Below, one piece after another: positions 9,001 through 19,235 of a DNA stretch of 64,000 nt. Position 1 is the first letter of the stretch. Each line of letters opens with the position of its first letter. The notes beneath the pieces are model-generated. The model was given only the letters and a program-made list of their open reading frames with translations. It searched no databases and was not told where the DNA came from. The position numbers were made by a program, and so were the translations under genes. Source of the stretch: Astragalus membranaceus (Eukaryota > Streptophyta > Magnoliopsida > Fabales > Fabaceae). The stretch lies in contig CM076848.1 of assembly GCA_039519185.1 (NCBI GenBank), positions 121,031,989 to 121,095,988 on the forward strand, given 5' to 3'.

Positions 9001-10445
9001 GTGTTCGAGAAGCCCAAAAGTCAGATGTAAAGTTGGTAGACCTGTTAGTTGTGAATGATCAAGATGTGGGTGGAGATTTCAAGTTAGATTCCCAAGGTGT
9101 ATTGAGATTCAGAGATAGGATCTGCATTCCTGACGGTGCTGAGATGAAGAGAATGATTCTTGAGGAGAGCCATAGGAGCAAGTTGAGTATTCATCCAGGG
9201 GCTACGAAAATGTACCAAGATTTGAAGAAAATGTTCTGGTGGCCTGGTATGAAGAAGGATGTGGCACAGTTTGTGTATTGTTGTCTGACTTGTCAGAAAT
9301 CTAAGATTGAGCATCAGAAGCCTGCGGGGTTGATGCAACCATTGGAGATTCCGGAATGGAAATGGGATAGCATTTCCATGGATTTTGTAATTGGTTTGCC
9401 AAATACAGTGAGAGGGTTTGATGCTATATGGGTGGTTGTGGACAGGTTGTCTAAGTCTGCTCATTTCTTACCAATTAATATGACTTATCCAGTTCCAAAG
9501 TTGGCAGAAATCTACCTCAAGACTATTGTGAAGTTGCATGGCGTTCCGCTTAGTATTGTGTCTGATAGAGATCCGAGATTCACATCTGAATTTTGGAAAA
9601 GTTTGCAAGAAGCTTTGGGTTCTAAGTTGAGGTTGAGCTCCGCTTATCATCCGCAGACAGATGGTCAGACGGAGAGGACTATTCAGTCGTTAGAGGACTT
9701 GTTGAGAGCATGTGTTCTTGAGCAGGGAGGTTCATGGGATTCTCATCTTTCGTTGATAGAGTTCACCTATAACAACAGTTTTCACTCTAGTATTGGTATG
9801 GCACCGTTTGAGGCGTTGTATGGTCGGAGATGTAGGACTCCGTTGTGTTGGTATGAATCTGGGGAGAGTGCAGTGTTGGGGCCTGAGATTGTGCGAGAAA
9901 CAACTGAGAAGGTAAAATTAATCCGTGAGAAGATGAAAGCGTCGCAGAGTCGGCAAAAGAGCTATCATGATAAGAGAAGGAAGGATTTGGAGTTTCAGGC
10001 CGGTGATCATGTGTTCCTGAGAGTCACTCCGGTAACTGGTGTTGGGCGTGCCTTGAAATCTAAGAAGTTAACTCCCCGTTTCATTGGTCCGTATCAGATT
10101 ACGGAGAGGGTGGGAAGTGTTGCCTATAGGGTGGCCTTGCCGCCTAATCTTTCGAACTTGCATGACGTGTTTCACGTGTCACAACTTCGAAAGTATGTTC
10201 CGGACCCGTCTCATGTGATTCAGATGGATGAAGTAGAGGTGCGGGATAATCTCACCGTGGAGACTATGCCTGTGCGGATTGAGGATAGAGAAGTGAAGAC
10301 TCTGAGAGGGAAAGAAATTCTTTTGGTGAAAGTGGTTTGGTTAGGAGCTGCTGGTGAGAGCATGACTTGGGAGCTGGAGAGTAAGATGCGGGAAGCATAT
10401 CCGGAGTTGTTTGATTCAGGTAATTTCGAGGACGAAATATTCTAA
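6084..10445 (+). CDS. Gag-Pol polyprotein of T2, 1453 aa, intact frame
   Basis: Single frame encoding all chromovirus domains. Gag capsid is at about 40-210. Three CCHC zinc knuckles lie at about 254-305 (CYRCGKPGHKSFDC, CFKCGKEGHVAAKC, CYNCGESGHISTKC). Protease is at about 344 (IIDTGATHSF). RT is at about 530-720, with catalytic FIDD near 668. RNase H is at about 810-930 (YCDASKMGLGG). Integrase follows, with its zinc domain from about 1030 and DDE residues in MDFVIGL, SDRDPRF and GQTERT. The chromodomain is at about 1380-1445. The start at 6084 directly follows the leader and precedes the conserved Gag. Gag and Pol lie in one frame with no shift. Compared with T4, RT has VVDFIDD where T4 has VVVFIDD, which may matter. 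It looks coding-competent, but the 5' LTR is gone. Confidence 0.9.
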   Translation: MARRDDAALVAALQAIAGAMGNIPGVVNDGTRNLATFQRENPPVFKGKYNPDGALAWLKEIERIFRVMDCDDAQKVRYGTHTLAEEADDWWMEVRQRLETANEEITWVVFRREFLRKYFPEDVRGKKQIEFLELKQGSMSVTEYAAKFTELAKFYPHYADADSEFSKCIKFENGLRADIKKAVGYQKIRVFADLIDSCRIYEDDSNAHSKVMRDLRGKFQNRGKPYEVPAGKGKQRYADNKKTSGGDAPAKVVCYRCGKPGHKSFDCSDNKCFKCGKEGHVAAKCEKRDVVCYNCGESGHISTKCTKPKKEKSHGKVFALAGSEDTNEIRGTCFINGIPLIAIIDTGATHSFIAALCAEKLDLVLSSMMREMVIDTPAKGSVTTSLVCAKCPLSIFGRDFLVDLICLPLGGLDVILGMDWLVYNHVHINCSRRSVSFLPPEEEESVLLSAGHLHKVMKEGVHLFALMASLSAENQAIIEGVQVVCEFPEVFPDEIPSVPPEREVEFAIDLIPGTRPVSMAPYRMSASELSELKKQLEDLLEKKFVRPSVSPWGAPVLLVKKKDGSMRLCVDYRQLNKVTIKNRYPLPRIDDLMDQLVGAKVFSKIDLRSGYHQIKVKDEDIQKTAFRTRYGHYEYSVMPFGVTNAPGVFIEYMNRTFHSYLDRFVVDFIDDILVYSKTEEEHAEHLRLVLEVLKEKKLYAKLSKCEFWLNEVGFLGHIISGNGIAVDPAKVDAVSQWESPKSVTEIRSFLGLAGYYRRFIEGLSRLALPLTQLTCKGKAFVWDARCEESFNELKKRLTTSPVLTLPVPDRPFVVYCDASKMGLGGVLMQEGKVVAYASRQLRTHEKNYPTHDLELAAIVFVLKIWRHYLYGTRFEVFSDHKSLKYLFDQKELNMRQRRWLELLKDYDFGLNYHPGKANVVADALSRKSLHMSAMMVKELQLIEQFRDMSLVCEVTPQSVRLGMLKIGNEFLVSVREAQKSDVKLVDLLVVNDQDVGGDFKLDSQGVLRFRDRICIPDGAEMKRMILEESHRSKLSIHPGATKMYQDLKKMFWWPGMKKDVAQFVYCCLTCQKSKIEHQKPAGLMQPLEIPEWKWDSISMDFVIGLPNTVRGFDAIWVVVDRLSKSAHFLPINMTYPVPKLAEIYLKTIVKLHGVPLSIVSDRDPRFTSEFWKSLQEALGSKLRLSSAYHPQTDGQTERTIQSLEDLLRACVLEQGGSWDSHLSLIEFTYNNSFHSSIGMAPFEALYGRRCRTPLCWYESGESAVLGPEIVRETTEKVKLIREKMKASQSRQKSYHDKRRKDLEFQAGDHVFLRVTPVTGVGRALKSKKLTPRFIGPYQITERVGSVAYRVALPPNLSNLHDVFHVSQLRKYVPDPSHVIQMDEVEVRDNLTVETMPVRIEDREVKTLRGKEILLVKVVWLGAAGESMTWELESKMREAYPELFDSGNFEDEIF

Positions 10446-10457
10446 GTGGGGGAGAGT
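10445..10457 (+). promoter_or_regulatory. Polypurine tract of T2
   Basis: AAGTGGGGGAGAGT runs directly into the 3' LTR start TGTAACGCCCC at 10458 and overlaps the end of Gag-Pol. It is the plus-strand cDNA primer site. Confidence 0.75.
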
Positions 10458-13046
10458 TGTAACGCCCCAAAATAATTTAATTATTTATTTAATTAAGTTA
10501 TTTAAGGCTTACAATATTTATTTAATTTAATTAAATAATTCAAGGTTTAATTATTTTATTTTGTTTATTAGGAGGTGTTGTCACGGATTGAGTGGTGCGG
10601 GCAAGGGCCCGTGATCCACAATTAGGCCCGTGGCCCATTTCCTTGTCAAGTATTCGACTTCCAAGGGGGTCTAGGGGTTAGTTTGCATTTTGTTACTCTA
10701 TTGGAAATATAAGAAAAGAAGCGAAAAAGAGAGAGAGTGAGAAGAGGAGGGTTGCGAAAGGAAGAGGAGAAGAAGAAGAGAAGGCGAAGCACTTAGGAAA
10801 GAGGAGGAGGCTCGTTGGTGACTTGCATTCTTCCCTTGGAGCTTGGCTAGCAATTCGACTTCCATAAGGTTAGGGGGTCCTCTTTTTTGTGGTTAATAAT
10901 CTATGCGAATTGTGATTGCTTAGGGTTAGGGTTCTAGGTTAGTTCTATGAATGATTTGTGATGCTAATGATAAATTCATAATATTGTGATGCTTGATGAT
11001 TGAATTGCTATGTTGAAAATCGCATGATTGATGATGAATTGTTGCTAAATGCGAATTGGAGACCATATGTTTGAATATATGATTGTTTGGTGCTTGCTTG
11101 GTGAAATTGAGAATCATGGTGACATTTGAATCATATACATATAATTGAGTATTTGGTGATTTTAAATTGGTGATTGAAAATAGAAAATTCTGTTTTTTTA
11201 GAAGCTCCTAGGCGCCTTGGGCGCCATATGTGTGTTGCTGAAATTCTGTGTTGTGCGCCCTAGTCATGGGCGCCAAGTGCCCAGCAGTGTGCTGCGCCAG
11301 TTTTCCAGAATTCTGTTGCCCTGTGTTGCCAATCTGTGTCACTGTGTTGCTGTGCCTGTTGCCCCTGTGTTGCCATTCTGTGTCACTGTGCTGCCAGTTT
11401 GGGCGCTTGTTGCTTGAGTCATGGGCGCCAAGGGCCCCAATGTCTTGGTGATAGTTTTGTAAAAATTGTTTTTAGGTTTTCATATTCAGGTAAAATGGCT
11501 CATGAAAAATGATTTTGGGCAACAAAAGAGTTGAGTTGCGTATTTTCACTAGGTGCCTAGTGCATGGGCGCCAAAAATGATGTTCAGTTTTTGGTGAAAT
11601 TTTTATTGGGTCTTCAGGTTCTGGGCAATTGGCTCGTGTAAAATCAAATTCGAAGAAAAATGAGTTTTGTTGCATCATGGCCTTAGGCGCCTAGTGCCTG
11701 GGCGCCGTGTGCTGTGCTGGGCGCAATGCGCCTGTGCGCGCACTGTTTCCTGGGCGCCTAGCGCCTGTGCGCGTGTTGTTCCTGGGCGCCAAGCGCCTAT
11801 GCGCCTGTGCGTGTTGCCTCTCCTGGGCGCTAAGCGCCTATGCGCCTGTGCGTGTTGCCTCTCCTGGGCGCCAGCGCCCATGCGCCAAGTTTTTTTGTGT
11901 TGCTCCTGGGCGCCCAGCGCCCTGCGCCAAGTTCTGTGTTGCCCCTGGGCGCCCAGCGCCCATGCGCCAGTTTCCTGGATGTCTAAATATTTTTCCTATT
12001 TTGTTTTTAACGTAACTTTTGACTCGGTTATCCAAATTTAACGGTTCAAAATGCGTTTCGAAGCTAATTTCAGTGTCTATCCAATGGTCTCAATTTTATG
12101 CAAAAATAAATTATTTTACTGGTGTTTCTGGGCTGATGGTGTTCAAGTGTCCAAATGACTATTTTTACCCACTTTCCCCATGTCGTGTCAATGTCCTAAG
12201 TTGGTCGATTTGAATTGGTGTTGGTGTGAGTGGTGAGCTGAATTGGTGAGTGTGATGAGGTGAGATTGGTGAGCAGAGGCTTCGGCCTAATTTTAATTTG
12301 GTGAGTTGATTAATGTACTATGGTGATATTATGAATTTAAAATGGTGAATTGATTGGACTTGGTGTGTTGTGATGCATTCTCATAGCATCTCATGAAACA
12401 TGTGCATTATTGGTGAGCAGAGGCTACGGCCTAATTTAATTTGGTGAGCAGAGGCTACGGCCTATTTGTATTTGGTGACGGATCCGACATGCATGTACCC
12501 GTGGAGTTTGGGTTGCATTACATGCATAATCATATATTGTATAGTGCTGTTTGGAAATTGAATGCTGATGTGATTGTTCCCATTGTTGTGAATTGGTGTG
12601 CCTGGTTTCCTTTTCCTATGCAGTGCTTAATTCCCATATGTTATTAATTATGAAAAGAGACTCACCCTACTGCTTTTATGTTGCTTCTTATGTCGGCAAC
12701 GTGCAGGTAATAACGAGTGAAGGATTCCTTTATGCCTTCGTCTGGTAGGAAGTGTCACGCTCTGATACGTAGCACCAGGGGGGGTGTCCTATGCTTATGC
12801 ATTATTTCTTAAAACTGTTAGATTTTGTTGGTGATGTATTGGTTTTAAATTTTTTTTTTAAACTCATTATTATTCCGCTGCTGGTGGTGATTGGATTTAG
12901 TTGATGCGAACTAAACTTTTCTTATGGTGTTATGTATCTTGATTTTTATGGAGTAAGTGTAGCACTCACTTTAATTGTTTTCAAAAAAAAAAAAAAAGAG
13001 ACTTTGATTTTATTAAAAAGTAAGGTTATTAAAAAGGGGTGTTATA
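10458..13046 (+). repeat. 3' LTR of T2 (2589 bp)
   Basis: Begins TGTAACGCCCC and ends GGGGTGTTATA, where the terminal ACA has become ATA. Features in order: purine-rich leader (10700-10800), possible donor ATAAG|GTTAGG (intron base 10869), a long block dense in GGCGCC palindromes (11210-11990), AGGC-TTCG-GCCT and AGGC-TACG-GCCT hairpin units (about 12270-12470), then ACTCACCC and an acceptor-like GTGCAG ending at 12706. It abuts an inverted LTR of the same family at 13047. Confidence 0.85.
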
Positions 13047-15203
13047 GTAACCTTCACTCGCTAGTACCTGCACGTTGCCGACATAAGAAGCAACATAAAG
13101 CAGTAGGGTGAGTCTCTTTTCACAATTAATAACATATGGAAATAAGCACTGCATAGGAAAAGGTAACTAGGCACACCGATTCACAACCATGGCAACAACC
13201 ACATCAAAATTTCATTTCCAAACAGCACTACACGATATATGGTTATGCATGAAATGCAACCCAAACTCCACGGGCACATGCATGTCGGATCCGTCACCAA
13301 ATACAAATAGGCCGTAGCCTCTGCTCACCAAATAAAATTAGGCCGAAGCCTCTGCTCACCAATAAAATTAGGCCGAAGCCTCTGCTCACCAATAATGCAC
13401 ATGTTTCATGAGATGCTATGGAAATGCACCACACACACCACACAATTCATCAATTCACCATTTAATTCAACTCACCATTTTATTCATATTCTCACCATTG
13501 TATTAATCAGCTCACCAATTATAATTAGGCCGAAGCCTCTGCTCACCAATCACACCAAAATACACTCACAAACTCAACCCACCACTCACACCAACACCAA
13601 TTTCAATTAGGCCAATTTAGGATTTGACACGACATAGGGAAAGTGAATAAAAATTGCCATTTAGACACTTGAACACCACAGCCCAGAAACACCAGTAAAA
13701 TAAATCATTTTTGCATAAAATCAGAACATTTGGATAGACATCGAAATTAGCTTCGAAACGCAATTTGAACCGTTAACTTTGGATAACCGAGTCAAAAGTT
13801 ACATTAAAAACAAGTTTGGAAAAAATTGGGCAACATCCTGATTTTGGCGCCCAGCAAAAACTGGCGCAGGGCGCCTAGCGCCCAGACACTGGCGCTGAAG
13901 AAAACTGGCGCAGGGCGCCTAGCGCTCAGACACTGGCGCTGAAGAAAACTGGCGCAGGGCGCCTAGCGCCCAGACACTGGCGCTGAAGAAAACTGGCACA
14001 GGGAACACGGCGCCCATGCATAAGGCGCCTTGGCAAAACACGCAAGAAAACTCCTTTAACTTCGAAATTTATTTTGCACGAGCCAAATACTCAGAATATG
14101 AGAACCCAACAAAAATTTTGGCAAAATGTGACACGCATCTTTGGCGCCCATGTACTAGGCGCCTAAGGCCAGGACAGACCACAACTCCTATGACTCCAAA
14201 AATTGTTTTGCACGAGCCATTTAACTTGGACATGAAAACCCAGTATCAATTTTCGCAAAATAAGCAACAGAAAATTGGGACCCTTGGCGCCCATGGCACA
14301 AGGCGCCTAGTGCCAAAACTGGCAACACAGTGGCACAGGCGCCCAGGAGGGCACCCAACGCCCAGATACAGCAACAGACACAACAGTGGCAGAATTTCCA
14401 GCAACACACACACACCTAGGGCGCCTAAGGCTCCATCAATTTTTGAGTTCCTCTCAACAAAAATTCACCAAATTAAATCACCAATGCCAATTTATCATAT
14501 GAACAGTAACCATCACCTTTTTCCACCAAAAAAGATTCATTCAATCATAACATCAAACAATGGGCATGCTCAATTCTTAATGTGTACAATTTCAACACCA
14601 ATCAAATATATCTTTGCACAATTAAAATTCAGCATAACCACAACATCAAAACATACTATTCAATCATAGAAATCACCCTAGAACCTAACCCTAGACAATA
14701 CCTATCACATAAGCTATTAAGAGTGGAAAGAAGAACCCCCTAACCTTATGAAATTCGAAACCACCAAGCAAAGCTCCAAGGAATTGCAAGACACCAACAA
14801 GCTTTTCCTCCTCCTTGAGTGCTCCACGAAATTCTTCCCCCTTTCCTCTTGCAAGTCGCGACTTCCTCTTCTCACTCTCTCTCTATTCGCTTCTTTTTCT
14901 TTCTTTTGGGTGGAGTGAGTGAAATGCAAACTAACTCTCAAGACCCCTAAGTGAGTCGACTCCTATGACTAGTCAATGGGTCGTGGGCTTACTTGTGGAT
15001 CATGGGCTCCCATGCACACCACCTAATTCGTGACAACACCTCCTAATTAAATTAAAACTCTAAATTAATTAATACTAGTCCTCACCTTATAAATAGATCC
15101 AATTACCTCGCATATATTTATTTTATTTTCTACCACCACATAATTCCCAATTAATTAAAATAAATAATTCAATTAGATAGCTAATTAAATTTGGGGTGTT
15201 ACA
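13047..15203 (-). repeat. Inverted, truncated LTR of family A (solo or remnant)
   Basis: The minus sense starts TGTAACACCCC at 15203, the intact 5' edge of the LTR, and follows the family A LTR to 13047, where it stops inside the GTGCAG/GAGTGAAGG region. It is more diverged from T2 than T4 is. It is head-to-head with the T2 3' LTR, so the two form inverted arms of about 2 kb with almost no spacer. T2 may have inserted into this LTR, and the missing left part may have gone with the 5' LTR of T2. The ORF on the plus strand at 14016-14669 is an antisense reading of the GGCGCC block and has no recognisable domain. Confidence 0.8.
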
Positions 15204-16647
15204 TTGCGCTGGGCGCTGGGTGCCAGCGCTGGGCGCTGAGCGCCCGTGTGCGTGTGTGTGTGTGTTGCGTTTTGTTAGGCGCTGGGCGCCAGGTGCCTGG
15301 GCGCTGGGCGCCCAGGGCGCCAGTTTTTCAGGATGTTCCCAAAATGTTTTCGAAAACTGTTTTCGCTATATCTTTTGACTCGGACATCCGTTTTAAACGT
15401 TTCAAAAAGGGTTGGGAAGCTTTTTCAGTTGCCTATCTGCGTGTCCCATTTTTAAAAATAAAAACTTATTATTTATGAAGGTTGCTGGGGCGCCCAAGTG
15501 GCTGTTCCCGGTGGCCGCTGCTGTGACATTGAAAAGATGTTTTGGTGTCTTTAAAAATCCCCTCTGAGTATAACCAGTGTTTTCAACGTTTTAGTGTTAA
15601 AAGTGATGATTTTGACGATGATGCCCTTAGTGGCTAGTTAAATGACCTTTTTGCCCTTAGCGGCCAATATTGTTGAGAATGATGTGTAAATGACGATGAT
15701 GCCCTTGGTGGCTAGTAAATTGACGTTTTTCCCCTCAGTGGCTATTGTTTGAGTTGTTGATGTTTATGAATAAGTGACGATGAAAACCTAGTGGCGTTTT
15801 GAGGCCCAAAAGGCTAAGTGATGTTAAGGCCTAAAAGGCTAAGTGATGTTGTTGTGTGTAAATTGTGAATTGACAGGTGCTGTGCCTCTTATTTGGCAAA
15901 TTGGTAAGTGACGGGTCACATAGTTGACCGTGATTGTGTGATTTGTGCGTGATGCATGTTATAGTGTCTCATGCATCCCATGTGCATAAACCCAGTGACG
16001 TTTTGAGGCCCAAAAGGCTAAGTGACGATGAGGCCATAATGGCTAAGCGACGTTTGTGAAAAGGTACCTCATGCATATGCCCGCGAGTGGGTTGCATTTC
16101 ATATGCCTACATGACATAGTGATGAGTTTATGTAGTGATTGTAATTGATGATTGTGATGTGATTATTTTAGAGCTGTGACTTAACCTATTATTTATCATA
16201 TGATTTATTATATGGATTGAATTGGACTCACCCTTCTGTTTAAATGTTACCCCTATGCGGTAACGTGCAGGTGATTGCGAGTGAAGGACTAGGTACCTTC
16301 ACTAATTCGAGTCGAGTCGTCACGCTCTGATACGTAGCACTCAGGGGGGACGAACTTAATGTTACGAATGATTTCGGTTGTTATGTTTTGTTGACAATTC
16401 TGTTTTATTTTGTTATTCCGCTGCGTAGTTGGCTTTATTGACGTTAAGTTTATTTGCGATGATAACTGTGTTTTTGAGGTTCTCCTCTTAGTGACGTGCT
16501 ACGTGATGCATGATTGTTGTGTTTGAGCTGTTTTCTTAAGAAGCATTATTTTATTGAAGTATGTGTAACATTCCTCGTGCGAAACAAATTTTGAAAAACT
16601 CTGATATTTTTCCAATTAAATTTAATGGGTAGAAAAGGGGTGTTACA
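15204..16647 (+). repeat. 3' part of a cousin chromovirus LTR
   Basis: Ends GAAAAGGGGTGTTACA at 16647, the LTR end seen in T2 and T4. It shares the order of landmarks: GGCGCC-rich block (15204-15320), repeated units at 15600-16060 (GAGGCCCAAAAGGCTAAGTGACG and GATGATGCCCTTAGTGGCTA-like), ACTCACCCTTCTG, acceptor-like AACGTGCAG near 16262-16270, and a region resembling CACGCTCTGATACGTAGCAC. Identity to family A is patchy, so this is a separate family. The left part is missing. No primer site follows, so it was a 3' or solo LTR. Confidence 0.75.
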
Positions 16648-17010
16648 CTCCCCCCTTTTCAGGTACTTTTGTTGTTCTCTTGTTTTTGATATTTTTGTAC
16701 ATATTTGGAATAAAACTGTTATTGGGGATGTTACCGATAATGTTCAATCATTTTGAATTTGCTTGGTTTTTTGTATTGCTAATGGAAGACTAGAATTTGG
16801 TTCCTTTGGCTTTACCAAAGGACCAAGAATAAGAATAGAATAGGAAATAGAGCTTGGGAAAATAGTACTCAGAGATGTGAATAGGAAATAGAATAGGAAT
16901 AGAATTTGGATATGAATTGAAAAACTTTTAAAAATTGTACTTTGTCTGTTTTTCACCTATAACATATTTAAGTTCTCTTATCTGGAATTTATAATAAATT
17001 TCGGTCTAAT
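16648..17010 (+). other. Upstream region of the CACTA1 transposase gene
   Basis: AT-rich stretch between the LTR end and the transposase ATG, with several GGAATAGAAT-like repeats (16820-16910) and no ORF I recognise. The 20-base run at 16861-16880 (aatagtactcagagatgtga) occurs again exactly at 26086-26105 inside the transposase coding exon. I see no CACTA terminus or subterminal repeats here. Confidence 0.5.
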
Positions 17011-17062
17011 ATGGATAGAAAGTGGATGTCTTTCAATCGTCTGTCGAAAGAATATGTCGATG

Positions 17063-17067
17063 GAGTG
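17063..17067. repeat. Target-site duplication of T3, left copy
   Basis: GAGTG directly before the LTR start at 17068. The identical right copy is at 25886-25890. It falls inside the transposase codons ...DGV|EYF.... Confidence 0.9.
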
Positions 17068-19185
17068 TGTAACACCCCGGTATTTTTATTTGTTAAAAAT
17101 ACCCAAGTGCACATTAGAAACACATCAGAGATATAAAATTCCTGCATAAATACTGAACACTGCAAAAATAGTTTTCACTGGACAACAGCCAATCAGTCTT
17201 AATACACATAAGACCATAAAATTCTGCGAACTATCCTGCTCAGTATCATACAAGAAAGCGGAATGAAGGATAACGTAACACTGATGTCATAGTATTGTGA
17301 TACATGGACAACAGAAGGAAAATAAACTAAACATAAAGCTAAGTCATAATCCATTTCCCGGGGGCCACCTACTCGTGCCTTTGAGATTTCTTCTGTCCCT
17401 GCTTATCTGTAAAACAACAACATTTAAACAGTGAGATACAATCTCAGTGAGTTCTACCGAGACCCCTACTAACTCTCTCGGTTCAGTTATTAGTTCTCTT
17501 ATAGCTTAACACGACACCGACTGCAAAACATTGCTACTCCCGGAATGTCGTAAAATAAACAAAGTACGGCACCGACTGCAGAACATTGCTAATCCCGGTG
17601 TATCGTACAACAAACAAAGTACGGCACCGACTGCAGAACATTGCTAATCCCAGTGTATCGTACAATAATCTTTAACATAACACCGACTGCGGAACATCGC
17701 TAATCCCGGTGAACCCCCCTACCAATAGTACATTCTCCCATTGGCATGGAGCCTAGGGAAGGGGATCATGATTGCCCCGCCTAGTATGTTACACATGGGT
17801 CGTCACCCAACTCGATATACTATATACGTATATCTACAATACTATGAACCCACGGTCCATCAAATCAGATAATCAATGAAACTCTTTAATCCACATTTTA
17901 TAAAATTCAAGTTCACACTCGCACTCTAGTTGACCACTTTTCGACACAATTTTCAAGATCAAAAACAGTTCATTTTGCCTTAAAACTAGAATATTCAGTT
18001 AGGCCTCTGAATAAGCTTTCCAACGCATCTTAGAACACCTCAATCGGGTTCCCGGATCAAAAGATATCGCGAAACGAAAAACAGTGTTTGGTTGCTGAAA
18101 TTCTGTCAAATGGCGCTGGAGTCGCGCCTGGCGCGCAAGTGACGCGCGAACTGGCAGAAAGTTCTGTCAAATTGCGCTGGAGTCGCGCCTGGGGCGCAGG
18201 TGGAGCGCGAAATGGCAGCAAGGGGTCTGTTAAGGCAGAGTTTAGCGGTTTCGCGCGAAAACCGCGATTCCGCTCAATTCCGATTTTAGTTCCGATCGAA
18301 AACAGATTTGACAACCAGTAAAATGAGTCCAATACAAACCACACAATCAATCAATCCAATCAAAAACTCAGTCAAAACGAATTGTATTAGAACCCGCCAT
18401 ATTTTCAAATAACGGTTTTCGTTCCAAAATCTCTTGACATCAATTGACGTAAAAATACTCGAAGCATAAAAACATCCTAAGCGTGAGTAAAACTCACCCT
18501 TGAAGCGAGAGCCGATATCGAACCGAATTTGTCGAGACTTGAAAAACTCTCGAACGGAACCCTATTTCACCAAATCGCTCCAAACTTCGATTCGAACTTC
18601 ACAATGCGATCAATCCGCTCCTAGCCTCGATCCTAAACATAACCCAATCATCAACACAACCTATCAATCCATGATTTCAACAAATTTTCCCCACAAACTC
18701 TCAATTTTCGAAATCACAAGGAAGGGGGAAAAATGGAGGAGAGGCTTACCAAGGATATGGGTTTTGATGAGAAGGATGAGATGAAGATGGTGATGGAATT
18801 TGGGACCTTGGGGATGAGTGATGCTCCCACAATCTCTTCTTCTTTCTCTTCTCTCCTTTCTCTTCTTTCTCTTCTTTCCCTTCTCTTCTCTGTTTCTTCT
18901 CTTCTGCGCTTTCTTTCCTCTTTTTTCTTTCTTTTATTCTTTCATTTAACACACACACACATACATATTTAATTAATAAATAAGTGGTAGCGTGGTCCAG
19001 TTACCGTATTGATCTTAATCCCTTATTTCGATTCCGAAACTTCCTTGACCCATATTATTCGGTCAACGATCCTGTGACAGCCAATAATTAATTTTAGCAC
19101 TCAATAATTTTACCAATTAAGCACCAAATTAATTCAATTGGGTTAACATCCAAATAATTCGATTAATTATTTTGAGGATGTTACA
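17068..19185 (-). repeat. 3' LTR of T3 (2118 bp)
   Basis: Plus-strand edges TGTAACACCCCGG and GAGGATGTTACA. It contains four CACCGACTGCA...TAATCCCGGTG units (about 17513-17713), an imperfect palindrome around TCATGA (17750-17785), a GC-rich block (18110-18215), a putative donor (intron base 18497) and acceptor (17407) in the minus sense, and a pyrimidine tract at 18837-18945 that is a GA-rich leader in the transcript sense. Confidence 0.92.
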
Positions 19186-19200
19186 TTCTCCCCAACTTGA
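19186..19200 (-). promoter_or_regulatory. Polypurine tract of T3
   Basis: Minus sense AAGTTGGGGAGAA directly before the 3' LTR edge at 19185. Same position and motif as in T1 and T6. Confidence 0.75.
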
Positions 19201-19235
19201 AAGAATTTTGTCCTCAAAATTAAACACAACATACC

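Larger units (their letters stand above)
5557..13046 (+). mobile_element. Ty3/gypsy chromovirus T2 (family A), 5' LTR truncated
   Basis: Plus-strand chromovirus: a remnant of the 5' LTR (5557-5972), primer site, intact Gag-Pol, polypurine tract and a full 3' LTR (10458-13046). It belongs to the same family as T4, and the Gag-Pol proteins align without gaps over long stretches. Only the last 416 bp of the 5' LTR remain. They match the 3' LTR almost perfectly: a G-run of 13 versus 7, a T-run difference and about two substitutions. The element is therefore young and the deletion younger. No target duplication can be checked because the left side is lost. It lacks a promoter-bearing 5' LTR, so normal expression is unlikely. 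Confidence 0.85.

Noticed and set aside
14016..14669. 217-codon plus-strand ORF as a gene
   Set aside because: It is the antisense reading of the GGCGCC-rich part of a minus-strand LTR, has no domain, and is not kept in the T2 or T4 LTRs.
18733..18972. Small ORFs ending in Leu/Phe/Ser-rich tails (also 25433-25672, 42967-43260, 50526-50819) as membrane peptides
   Set aside because: The hydrophobic tails come from the CTTT-rich pyrimidine tract, which is a GA-rich leader on the transcribed strand of the LTRs.
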